Assembly (NCBI GenBank): GCA_004554425.1
Contig: SFMI01000131.1
Span: forward strand, 1 to 10,014
Length of the DNA: 10,014 nt
DNA from: Candidatus Saccharimonadota bacterium
GTDB taxonomy: Bacteria > Eremiobacterota > Xenobia > Xenobiales > Xenobiaceae
Direction: 5' to 3'
Below the pieces are notes generated by a model. That model saw only the letters and a list, made by a program, of their open reading frames with translations, was not told where the DNA came from and did not search any database. The position numbers were made by a program, and so were the translations under genes. Shown piece by piece: positions 1-6,996 of the stretch; position 1 is the stretch's first letter, and every line of letters starts with the position of its first letter.

Positions 1-141
1 AGACCTTCCTAGTGAAAAAATTAAAAGAACCGCCTCGAAGTTACTCACAACCTCGATGACGGTACTTTTTTCGTTCGGATAAGGGAAAAGCCTTCCCCGC
101 CCGAAGCCAGAACGCAACCTACGTCCACACTTCGAATAGCT
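1..141. other. Non-coding or gene-tail stretch downstream of pcrA
   Basis: No gene can be called here. Two plus-strand frames are open from the window edge, one to a TAA at 77-79 and one to a TGA at 57-59. Either could be the last residues of a convergent gene, but neither is recognisable. An imperfect inverted repeat lies at 74-105: outer arms ttcgg/ccgaa and inner arms gggaa/ttcccc. It is not followed by a T-run on either strand, so it is not a standard intrinsic terminator for pcrA. Confidence 0.3.
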
Positions 142-2421
142 TTAAATATTGGCGCGTTTTACATCTTCGCAAGCTATGGGCAAGCATTCACCGGGACGAT
201 TTTTGAAGCGTACCCATAATTTGCCAGAAGCGATAAAAGATACGGTGCCTAAACCGTTTACTTTATGTTCTACAGTGCAACCAGCAGGGAAATTAACGGC
301 AATTTCACGGCGACGGAATTTGCGTATTTGAGGAGGCATAATCGCTATTTGTCGGGCTTTTTCTACTGAAGTTCCATTCTTCTCCTTAAGTTCTTCACTA
401 GCAGATCGGAAAGGACGGCCAGAAGAAAGCTTTTGAGCGACAGCTTTTGCCTTCCAACCGTTACTACTTTTAACTTCAATTTGTTTTAAGGGCATTTCAT
501 AAACAAAACGAGACAACTCAGAATCTTGATCGCCACGATGACAAGCCGCTGTAATATAGAGCATGTCTTTAGCTCTAGTTAAACCGACATAACAAAGGCG
601 TCGCTCTTCTTCCACTCCTTTATCTCCATCAGCTAAAGAGCGATGGTGAGGCAAAAATCCGTCTTCCATACCAACCAAGAAAACTACCGGAAATTCCAAT
701 CCTTTGGAAGTATGGATAGTCATTAAAACCAAGCTGTCCTGTTTGTCGGCGCTTTCGTCAAACTCATCACGGCCAGATATTAAAGAAATTTCATTTAAGA
801 AAGCCCGCAACGGCAATTCACCTTCATAGTTGGGGCTTTGGCGCTCTCTTTGGAAACGTTTGTCAAAATCTGTCAGCACTTCTAAAAGCTCTTGCAAATT
901 TTCTCCACGCTCCTGGTCTTCTTCTAAATCACTGGAGAGCAACTTATCTTTATAGCCAGTCTCTTCCAAGACAACTCTGACTAATTCAGCCAAAGAACAA
1001 TCAGGACTAAGAGCTTGTTTACTCAATTCTTCCAAACGATCATACAATTTACGGCAGCGCCCTACATAAGAAGCAGCCACGGCAGCCTGATCAGCTAAAC
1101 CCAAAGCATGCATAATGGGAATGCCATTATGAGCGGCATAAGAGACAATCTTAGATAATGTGCTTTCTCCCAAACCGCGAGTATTTTTTATAATTCTACC
1201 TAAAGCTACCGAATCGCTGGGATTACCCAAAACGTAAAGATAAGCCAAAATATCACGAATTTCTTTACGATCGTAGAAGCGACGGCCACCCACAATTTGG
1301 TAACTCATGCCTTCTTCACGCAATAACACTTCTTCGAAATTGCGGCTTTGAAAATTAGATCTATATAAAATAGCTATATCGGAATAACGATAGCCACATT
1401 GTTGCACCAAACATTTGCAAGCTTGTACCACAAACAAAGCTTCACTGCGAGCATCATCAGTAATATAGACATATGGCAAAGTACCGTCGGTACGATTGCT
1501 CCATAAATTCTTTACTTTGCGATCGGAATTATGGCTAACAACTAAGTTGGCGACATCTAATATTTGTTGCGTAGAGCGATAGTTTTGCTCGAGCTTAATA
1601 ACTTTGGCGTCATGGAAGTCTTTTTCAAAGCGTAAAATAATGGAAATATCGGCTCCGCGAAAGCCATAAATGCTTTGATCGTCGTCACCTACAGCGCAGA
1701 AGTTTCTATCTTCATTTAGAAGCAAACGCAGTAATTCATACTGAATAGGATTTACATCTTGAAATTCGTCTACCAAAATATAGCGTAAATGACGACGATA
1801 TTTTTCGCAAACGTCTGGATTGTTGGAAAATAATTCAACCGTATAGACCAATATGTCGTCGAAGTCGAGAGAATCATTTTCGCGCAAACGTCGGTTGTAA
1901 GCCTGATAAATGGGAATAAGCAAACGTTCCTGAGCTAAAAGAGGACTTAAATCTTCAGGCTTACGGCGAGCATTTTTGCAAGCGCTAATGGCGCTAAGTA
2001 AATCACGCGGCGCATGCTTTTGACCATCAATATTGAGTTCTTTTAAAATATCGCGCATTAAAGCAACTTGCGCTTCGGTGTCATATATGGAAAAGCTAGG
2101 ACTGACGTCGAGATATTTGGCTTCTCGGCGCAACCAACGAGCACAAACGGAGTGAAAAGTGCCCACATTAGAAAAAAAGCCACTGCCACAAAGTCCCTCA
2201 ATACGCTCAACCATTTCACGCGCAGCTTTATTGGTAAAAGTAACGGCCAATATTTGTGAGCGCTGGGCCAATCCAGATTGCAAAATCCAGGCAATGCGCT
2301 TAGTTAATACGGTAGTTTTACCGCTACCAGCTCCGGCCAAAATAAGCAAAGGGCCTTCGGTAGTAGTGACGGCCTCGGCTTGCTGCGGATTTAATCCTGT
2401 CAGAATAGACTCCATAGTCAC
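142..2421 (-). CDS. pcrA: ATP-dependent DNA helicase PcrA/UvrD (superfamily 1)
   Basis: This is a 3'-to-5' superfamily 1A DNA helicase, a cytoplasmic motor used in nucleotide excision repair, replication-fork rescue and removal of stalled RNA polymerase. All SF1A motifs are visible: Q-motif LNPQQAEAV (10-18), Walker A AGAGSGKTT (29-37), Ia AVTFTNKAA (59-67), Walker B DEFQD (218-222), III GDDDQSIYGFRGA (245-257), IV LEQNYRS (277-283), V TIHTSKGLEFPVVF (568-581) and VI VGLTRAKDMLY (612-622). The last 50 residues (VEHKVNGLGTVSF, from 718) resemble the Tudor-like RNA-polymerase-binding tail of PcrA/UvrD. At 759 aa it has the usual length. The start is GTG at 2421, with AAAGGGG (2431-2437) 9 nt upstream; an ATG two codons later (2415) is the alternative. 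It follows the RND gene by 17 nt and is probably co-transcribed. Family assignment is certain; PcrA versus UvrD naming is less so. Confidence 0.96.
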   Translation of the reverse strand: MTMESILTGLNPQQAEAVTTTEGPLLILAGAGSGKTTVLTKRIAWILQSGLAQRSQILAVTFTNKAAREMVERIEGLCGSGFFSNVGTFHSVCARWLRREAKYLDVSPSFSIYDTEAQVALMRDILKELNIDGQKHAPRDLLSAISACKNARRKPEDLSPLLAQERLLIPIYQAYNRRLRENDSLDFDDILVYTVELFSNNPDVCEKYRRHLRYILVDEFQDVNPIQYELLRLLLNEDRNFCAVGDDDQSIYGFRGADISIILRFEKDFHDAKVIKLEQNYRSTQQILDVANLVVSHNSDRKVKNLWSNRTDGTLPYVYITDDARSEALFVVQACKCLVQQCGYRYSDIAILYRSNFQSRNFEEVLLREEGMSYQIVGGRRFYDRKEIRDILAYLYVLGNPSDSVALGRIIKNTRGLGESTLSKIVSYAAHNGIPIMHALGLADQAAVAASYVGRCRKLYDRLEELSKQALSPDCSLAELVRVVLEETGYKDKLLSSDLEEDQERGENLQELLEVLTDFDKRFQRERQSPNYEGELPLRAFLNEISLISGRDEFDESADKQDSLVLMTIHTSKGLEFPVVFLVGMEDGFLPHHRSLADGDKGVEEERRLCYVGLTRAKDMLYITAACHRGDQDSELSRFVYEMPLKQIEVKSSNGWKAKAVAQKLSSGRPFRSASEELKEKNGTSVEKARQIAIMPPQIRKFRRREIAVNFPAGCTVEHKVNGLGTVSFIASGKLWVRFKNRPGECLPIACEDVKRANI

Positions 2422-2438
2422 AAAAAGTTACCCCTTTA

Positions 2439-4463
2439 TCAATCATGCAAATGGACTTTATAGCCAAAACGATGTTGCAAAACATTGAGCAAAGCCGGCA
2501 TAAATATAGCCGAACTCAGCAAATTAGCTCCTACGCCCAAGGTCATAACCAATCCCAAAGTAGCCACTCCTTGATGGTTGGCAATAATCATAGTAGCAAA
2601 ACCAATCATGGTAGTTAGGGCCGATAAAGTAATGGAAGGGCCGGTAGAATGGCTAAAAATACCAGCCCCACCTTCTTCGGAAACTCGGTGAATAATATGA
2701 ATGCCAAAAACTAGACCAATACCTAAAATTAGAGGCAAGGCTAAGAAGTTGGCACTATTGAAATCACAATGTACAGCTCCCATCATGCCAACCATCCAGA
2801 CTATACCTAGCACTTTGGGCAACAAAGCCAACAAGGCCACACCTAATTTGCGGAAATGTATAAATAGCAACACCCAAATGGCACACAAAGCCCACGTGCC
2901 GGCTTTTTCGTTGGATTCGCGCAATTCTTGACAATCGTAGTAGCTCATAATAGGCATACCCACGACTTTGGGATCGACACTTTGGACTTCGCGCACGAAA
3001 CGCTCCTGGGCCGGGCGCTCCCAAATATTTTCTTTGGGGAAGATGCGCACTTGAATAAGCCCAGTACGACCTATTTCACGGTTTTTCAAATCGTCGGGAA
3101 TATCACTTATAGTTAAAGGAGGCGCATCTTTTTGCAAATGCAAAAAATTGACAATATCAGCTAAACTTTTATAGAAATTGTCTTCAAAAGCATTCAGGCC
3201 TTCTTCAATAGGGCCCGGCCCCATAGTAGACATAATCGAAAAAAGCTTGTCAATTTTAATTTCCAAACGTTTAGCAGACTGGCTAACTTCAGGAGAAGAG
3301 CTGCTTTGCAATTTATGCAAAACTGAACGCATCTCTTTATCGCTATTTTCTATAGAGTCGCCCAAAGCGCGAAAAGACGCAATGCGACTTTCGTCTGGAT
3401 CGCGATAAACTTCACGAGGTACGGGAATAGAAGAAACACTCTTGGCTATTTCTTTTAAATAAGGATATTTTTCTTTATAGTTTACCGGAATCATCATAGC
3501 TACAGTTTCTACGTCGGAAACAGTAGGCAATTTGGAAAACTTTTCGGCCAATTGGCAAGCGGTGGGCACATCTTCAGCCAAGGAAATGCCACAAAGAAGT
3601 GAATGCTCGCTATCATTTATTAAATGCATTTCGGTACGCACAGATTGTAAGCCCTTGGCTTGTAAATTGAGCAAGTTGTAATCATAGCTGACATTTTTGC
3701 CATACCAAAGAGCTGCCAAAGTGACAACTAAGCCGACAATTACGACACCTTCAGAGCGATTAAGTAACCACTTCTCGACGTTAGCCAAAAAAGCAAAGCG
3801 AGAAATTCCCTTAGCTTCGTAAACCTTGTTTTTATCTTCGGTTAGGAAAATAAGCATCATAGAAAGATAGCAAAGTAAAATACCGCTGCCCGCAATAATG
3901 CCTAACTCAGCAATACCGGTAAAATCGGTAAAGGACAATACATAAAAAGCTAAAGCGGTGCTGACAGCTCCAGTTAAATTTTCATAGCCTGCACCGCGCA
4001 TAGTCGCTTGCATAGCAGCTAAAATATCAGCTGTTTTGGCTCTCTCTTCATCGTAACGATAGAGAAAATGGATACCGAAATCGATACCCAGTCCCATTAA
4101 AATGGTGGCAAAAGTTACAGTAAGCAAATTTAAGTGGCCTATAGCCAGTGTAGTAAAAGCCATAGTCCAGCCGATACCAACTATCAAGCCTAAAACAGCC
4201 ATCAAAGGCTTAAAAATTTCTCGGAAAGCCCAAATAAAGATAATGGCAATTAAAACTAGAGAAAGAATAGCCGACTGAGTAGAATCAGCCGTAGAAGAAT
4301 CGGCTTCATCAACATTAAGAACCAATTCACCAGTTAGACCAACCAGCACGTTGGTATGAGAGCGTTCTAAAACTTCCAAAATTTCTCTAATACGACTGAC
4401 TGCCCTATTTATGGAAACGTCTTGGCCTTCATTGCTGCGGTAAACTGGACGACAAAGTAAAGC
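2439..4463 (-). CDS. C-terminal fragment of HpnN-like RND exporter (TM2 to TM12)
   Basis: The family-like sequence starts at about 4463 (ALLCRPVY). The open frame extends back to an ATG at 4565, but those roughly 34 residues overlap the other fragment out of frame and look unrelated. Visible are a block of five helices; TM4 carrying GLGIDFGIHFLYRYDEER, whose Asp is the likely proton-relay residue; a central helix (GVVIVGLVVTLAALWYG); the second periplasmic domain; and a second block of five helices ending near the C-terminus. The second repeat has GIGLVFGIH in place of GIDFGIH, so the Asp is present only in the first half, an asymmetry I recall from HpnN proteins. The frame is otherwise intact and ends in TGA at 2439-2441. 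No convincing internal start exists, so this part is probably not made alone. Confidence 0.8.
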   Translation of the reverse strand, partial: ALLCRPVYRSNEGQDVSINRAVSRIREILEVLERSHTNVLVGLTGELVLNVDEADSSTADSTQSAILSLVLIAIIFIWAFREIFKPLMAVLGLIVGIGWTMAFTTLAIGHLNLLTVTFATILMGLGIDFGIHFLYRYDEERAKTADILAAMQATMRGAGYENLTGAVSTALAFYVLSFTDFTGIAELGIIAGSGILLCYLSMMLIFLTEDKNKVYEAKGISRFAFLANVEKWLLNRSEGVVIVGLVVTLAALWYGKNVSYDYNLLNLQAKGLQSVRTEMHLINDSEHSLLCGISLAEDVPTACQLAEKFSKLPTVSDVETVAMMIPVNYKEKYPYLKEIAKSVSSIPVPREVYRDPDESRIASFRALGDSIENSDKEMRSVLHKLQSSSSPEVSQSAKRLEIKIDKLFSIMSTMGPGPIEEGLNAFEDNFYKSLADIVNFLHLQKDAPPLTISDIPDDLKNREIGRTGLIQVRIFPKENIWERPAQERFVREVQSVDPKVVGMPIMSYYDCQELRESNEKAGTWALCAIWVLLFIHFRKLGVALLALLPKVLGIVWMVGMMGAVHCDFNSANFLALPLILGIGLVFGIHIIHRVSEEGGAGIFSHSTGPSITLSALTTMIGFATMIIANHQGVATLGLVMTLGVGANLLSSAIFMPALLNVLQHRFGYKVHLHD

Positions 4464-5247
4464 GTCGACCGTTGGCAATAGTATTGTATTGAAGGATCCT
4501 ATCTTGAGAAAACATGCTACTGATAGCATCTTCGTTTTCTCCACCTTCTTGTCCCAATTGCTCAAGCATAATGTCAGTCCAAGGAGAGACGAATTTGCCC
4601 CTCCCTCTTGTTTCCATACTTTGAGTAAAAAGATCGAGAAAGCGCTCAGCTGTAGGTAATATGCCTTTGAGCTTATTGGGATTCGAAAGGCCAGAATTGC
4701 CCGTTTCAGCGGAAAGCTGAGGGGCTTTTTGCATAAGATTGGCTAAACTGCCAGAAGAAGCCAAAGCTTCTAACCCAGGGCCGTAATCTTTTAATTGTTG
4801 GGCTATTTCACGCAATTGTTGCGGCTCTAAAAAAGTAACGTCTGCTTTTTCAAAAACATCTTTGAAAATGTCAGGCTCTTCCCGCAAGCGACTGGCTAAG
4901 TCATCGATAAAGGCTCGGCGCTGAGCGGCAGTTCCATCTTCCACAATTACTACAATATCTTCAGAACGTGGGAAATCGTTAGTGTAACGATCTTGCTCGG
5001 CTTGTAATCCGGCAGAGCGCTTTATTAAGTTGGCTTGATCGGCATCAAAAGTAAGATATTTGGCTGTATAAGCCATGCCCAAAAGACAACTTATAAGACC
5101 AACAATTATAATTAAACGCGGAAAATGGAAAGAAAATTCGGCCAATTTGCCCAGCATTTTATAAGTGAATGCCTCTTTGTTGACCGAGCTATTAGCTGCG
5201 GCCATTTTTTCTGCCGCCAGCGCTTTATCAGAGCCTTTCAAATCCAT
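4429..5247 (-). CDS. N-terminal fragment of HpnN-like RND exporter (TM1 and first periplasmic domain)
   Basis: This 272-aa frame begins with ATG at 5247. It has a polar cytoplasmic leader, TM1 at about residues 45-62 (LIIIVGLISCLLGMAYTA) and then most of the first extracytoplasmic domain, rich in charged helices (residues 68-255). The family-like sequence ends at about residue 263 (ANGRRFTL). The last nine residues, up to the TGA at 4429-4431, are out of frame. As it stands it has one membrane helix and cannot transport. An in-frame ATG at residue 15 is an alternative start; neither has a good ribosome binding site. Confidence 0.8.
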   Translation of the reverse strand: MDLKGSDKALAAEKMAAANSSVNKEAFTYKMLGKLAEFSFHFPRLIIIVGLISCLLGMAYTAKYLTFDADQANLIKRSAGLQAEQDRYTNDFPRSEDIVVIVEDGTAAQRRAFIDDLASRLREEPDIFKDVFEKADVTFLEPQQLREIAQQLKDYGPGLEALASSGSLANLMQKAPQLSAETGNSGLSNPNKLKGILPTAERFLDLFTQSMETRGRGKFVSPWTDIMLEQLGQEGGENEDAISSMFSQDRILQYNTIANGRRFTLSSSLPQQ

Positions 5248-5250
5248 AAT

Positions 5251-6336
5251 TTAGAGGGTGTCCAACCAGTGAGCGTTTTCTAAAACCGCCCCTATAGAGT
5301 GTAAATTTCTGACATTGAAAATATGCTGAGCACTAAGTTGCCAACGTCCACAGCAAGCAGCATGTACAGCATCAGCTACAGAAACGGCACAATGTTGCAT
5401 AACGCTAGCATCACGATAACAATCGATCATACATTCTGTGCAACCATCGCGAATTATTTGGCTGCCATTAAATTCACAAACATGGCACATAGGACGACGC
5501 CAGTTGCAACAGCGCCACAATTGTAATTCCCAATCCAGGTAGAATTGCTTAAAGCCTCCCAAACAGACAAACTCTTGCGGCTCTTTGTTAAGATAGCGAT
5601 GCATATCCATCATAGAAGCTGTAGGATTAAGCACTCGATAAGTTTTTTTCAAGGCGATTACTTCATCAATCAAATGATGCATTTCTTCGGGAGTATAATT
5701 TACCAAATCAGAATCTTTGCATCCGAGGTAATTTGAGTCTAAGTTGATTAGAGGGAAAGAAAAAGTGACCGCCTCAAAGCCCATACGCTCCAAAGTATGA
5801 GGCAATTCTTTAAGATCGCCCAAAATTTTGCTCAAAGTTACTGAAGCCACACGACCTACTTTATGTTGAGCGAATATACGGTTGGCAGACGTAATGCGCT
5901 CAGTTACGCCTGGCAAGCCACGGTTTTTTTCACTGACAGACGGATCTACAGAATCGACTGAAATAATTACTTCACTTAAGCCATTGCTTATTAAAGAATT
6001 CACTTTATCAACGGACAAAGTAGAACCGTTGGTTACAATTAAGCTGTCCATGCCTAAATCGCGGCAATGAGCCATAAACTCTTCTAAGCTAGGATTTAAT
6101 GTAGGCTCTCCGCCAGTAAAAATTAAAAAGCGCACTCCGTTACGATAAAGGCAATCGATAGCGTTTAGGCCAGCAGATAACTTAACCACAGTTTTGGGAT
6201 TCTTATCATTTTTGGCTTGTTCTCTGGAGAAATTGCAAAATTCGCATTTGGCATTGCAAGCGTTGGTAATGGCAAATTGACAAGTAGAAGGACCGCCATC
6301 TAAAAATACCTGACTAATAATCTCTTTCCAATTCAC
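5251..6336 (-). CDS. Radical SAM protein with SPASM-like Cys-rich C-terminal domain
   Basis: This is a cytoplasmic radical S-adenosylmethionine enzyme of 361 aa; its reaction is unknown. The N-terminal half has the cluster motif C27-x3-C31-x2-C34 and the SAM-binding GGEP motif (75-78), followed by LIVTNGS and IISVDS strands typical of the TIM-barrel core. The C-terminal third is rich in Cys (258, 276, 277, 284, 287, 299, 302, 306, then 316, 328, 329), including C299-xx-C302-xxx-C306. This fits a SPASM/twitch-type auxiliary Fe-S domain. The start is GTG at 6336, set by a strong GGAGG (6345-6349) 8 nt upstream. It sits between a DMT-type membrane protein and an HpnN-like exporter (3 nt gap), so it may modify the lipid or other compound that is exported. 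It lacks the look of HpnH (adenosylhopane synthase). SPASM enzymes also modify peptides, but no small peptide gene is visible. Confidence 0.88.
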   Translation of the reverse strand: MNWKEIISQVFLDGGPSTCQFAITNACNAKCEFCNFSREQAKNDKNPKTVVKLSAGLNAIDCLYRNGVRFLIFTGGEPTLNPSLEEFMAHCRDLGMDSLIVTNGSTLSVDKVNSLISNGLSEVIISVDSVDPSVSEKNRGLPGVTERITSANRIFAQHKVGRVASVTLSKILGDLKELPHTLERMGFEAVTFSFPLINLDSNYLGCKDSDLVNYTPEEMHHLIDEVIALKKTYRVLNPTASMMDMHRYLNKEPQEFVCLGGFKQFYLDWELQLWRCCNWRRPMCHVCEFNGSQIIRDGCTECMIDCYRDASVMQHCAVSVADAVHAACCGRWQLSAQHIFNVRNLHSIGAVLENAHWLDTL

Positions 6337-6344
6337 TGATTATT

Positions 6345-6349
6345 CCTCC
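6345..6349 (-). promoter_or_regulatory. Shine-Dalgarno sequence deciding the GTG start of the radical SAM gene
   Basis: GGAGG, read on the minus strand, lies 8 nt before the GTG at 6336. It is the strongest ribosome binding site among the minus-strand genes and supports the non-ATG start. Confidence 0.75.
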
Positions 6350-6415
6350 ACCGATCTAATCGCGAGACCGGCATATATTTCTTCACTAATAAAATATTTC
6401 CAAGTGGTAGATTGC

Positions 6416-6784
6416 TTAAGAAAGCACAACCACAACTATACCGCAAAAAATTATTAAAGTTCCCGCCCAACGTAAAGGCGAGACATGCTCTTGTAAATAT
6501 ATTTTGGCCAAGAAAGCGTTAATAATGTAATTCAAAGCCGTCAAAGGCAAAAGCAGAGAAAGATCAGCCATAGAAAGCATAGCCAACCACAAGAAGAATG
6601 ATATGGTTAAGAGGCCTGCTCCTAGCAGCACATTGCCATTGGTAATAACTGCACAAATTATGCGCCAAATATCGCGTAAATTATGGATTGAAGAATCGAT
6701 AGAGCGCATTCCTTTAGACACAAATATATCCGCTACAGCCGTAACACTGACGCCGGTCAAAATAAGAAGTAAAACTTTTAACAT
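6416..6784 (-). CDS. EamA/DMT-superfamily small membrane protein (four helices)
   Basis: This is a 122-aa inner-membrane protein with four predicted helices: LKVLLLILTGVSVTAVADIF, VLLGAGLLTISFFLWLAML, LSLLLPLTALNYIINAFLA and WAGTLIIFCGIVVVVLS. The stretch YIINAFLAKIYLQEHVSPLR before the last helix is typical of single EamA units and SMR-like proteins, including ArnE/ArnF-type lipid-carrier flippase subunits. Such proteins work as dimers. The open frame extends to 6862, but the extra 26 residues are polar and unlike the family. The ATG at 6784 has AAGGGAG (6792-6798) at 7 nt spacing, so I chose that start. It is the first gene of the minus-strand group, 79 nt before the radical SAM gene. The substrate is unknown; a lipid or lipid-linked compound would fit the HpnN-like neighbour. 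Confidence 0.8.
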   Translation of the reverse strand: MLKVLLLILTGVSVTAVADIFVSKGMRSIDSSIHNLRDIWRIICAVITNGNVLLGAGLLTISFFLWLAMLSMADLSLLLPLTALNYIINAFLAKIYLQEHVSPLRWAGTLIIFCGIVVVVLS

Positions 6785-6996
6785 GACCGCGCTCCCTTCG
6801 CTCCTGATACTTTTTCCGCCTTCTGAAAATACAGGCGGCGCAATTCTGTACTTATTGGCCAAGGGCCTACCGTTTTTTTAGCGCGAAAGTGCAACATTTT
6901 TTCCACTATCAAGGGCTTAGACAGGTATTTTCTCAGCTTTTAAAGAAATATTGGCTAATTATAAAGTTTACACTTGACGAAGGGAAAAAATTAGCT
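6785..6996. promoter_or_regulatory. Divergent intergenic region between the two gene groups
   Basis: This 212-nt region must carry promoters for both directions. On the plus strand TATAAA at 6960-6965 is a fair -10 candidate, placed so that the ribosome binding site and TTG start at 6997 follow a short leader, but its -35 (6937-6942, cTTTTa) is poor. No convincing promoter pair was found for the minus strand. A 6-bp inverted repeat CCGCCT/AGGCGG (6816-6838) lies 32 bp upstream of the DMT start and could be an operator or a leader hairpin. Confidence 0.4.
6816..6838. repeat. Inverted repeat CCGCCT-11 nt-AGGCGG
   Basis: The arms are 6816-6821 and 6833-6838, perfectly complementary, with an AT-rich loop. 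It lies upstream of the DMT gene in the divergent promoter region. There is no T-run in the right place for a terminator on either strand, so an operator or leader structure is more likely, or chance. Confidence 0.35.

Larger units (their letters stand above)
2439..5247 (-). pseudogene. HpnN-like MMPL/RND family lipid exporter, interrupted by a frameshift
   Basis: Two adjacent open frames encode the two parts of one RND-superfamily transporter; joined they give about 935 aa, close to the roughly 870-900 aa of the HpnN family. The N-terminal part reads GRRFT and then loses homology, while the next frame picks up at CRPVY; the break lies at about 4450-4465 and needs a +1 (or -2) shift. HpnN-type proteins are inner-membrane, proton-driven exporters that move hopanoids to the outer membrane. 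HpnN-like features recalled from the family are the post-TM1 stretch DFPRSEDIVVIVEDG, NLLNLQ after the central helix, and GIDFGIH in the first half. The gene starts 3 nt after the radical SAM stop codon with no clear Shine-Dalgarno sequence, so translational coupling is likely. The substrate is unknown. The break may be real decay or an assembly error. Confidence 0.85.

Noticed and set aside
74..105. Intrinsic terminator for pcrA
   Set aside because: An imperfect hairpin exists, but the T-run is on the wrong side for plus-strand transcripts and reads as A-run on the minus strand.
4445..4470. Programmed +1 frameshift of the prfB type in the RND gene
   Set aside because: CTTTG occurs near the break, but CTT is not in the incoming reading frame and no TGA follows, so it does not match the prfB site. 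No Shine-Dalgarno-like stimulator was seen.
4466..4565. Genuine start of the C-terminal RND fragment at ATG 4565
   Set aside because: These residues overlap the other fragment out of frame and do not resemble an RND protein or a signal sequence; they look like a shadow frame.
6785..6862. 26-residue N-terminal extension of the DMT protein
   Set aside because: It is polar, unlike the family, and the internal ATG at 6784 has a good ribosome binding site.
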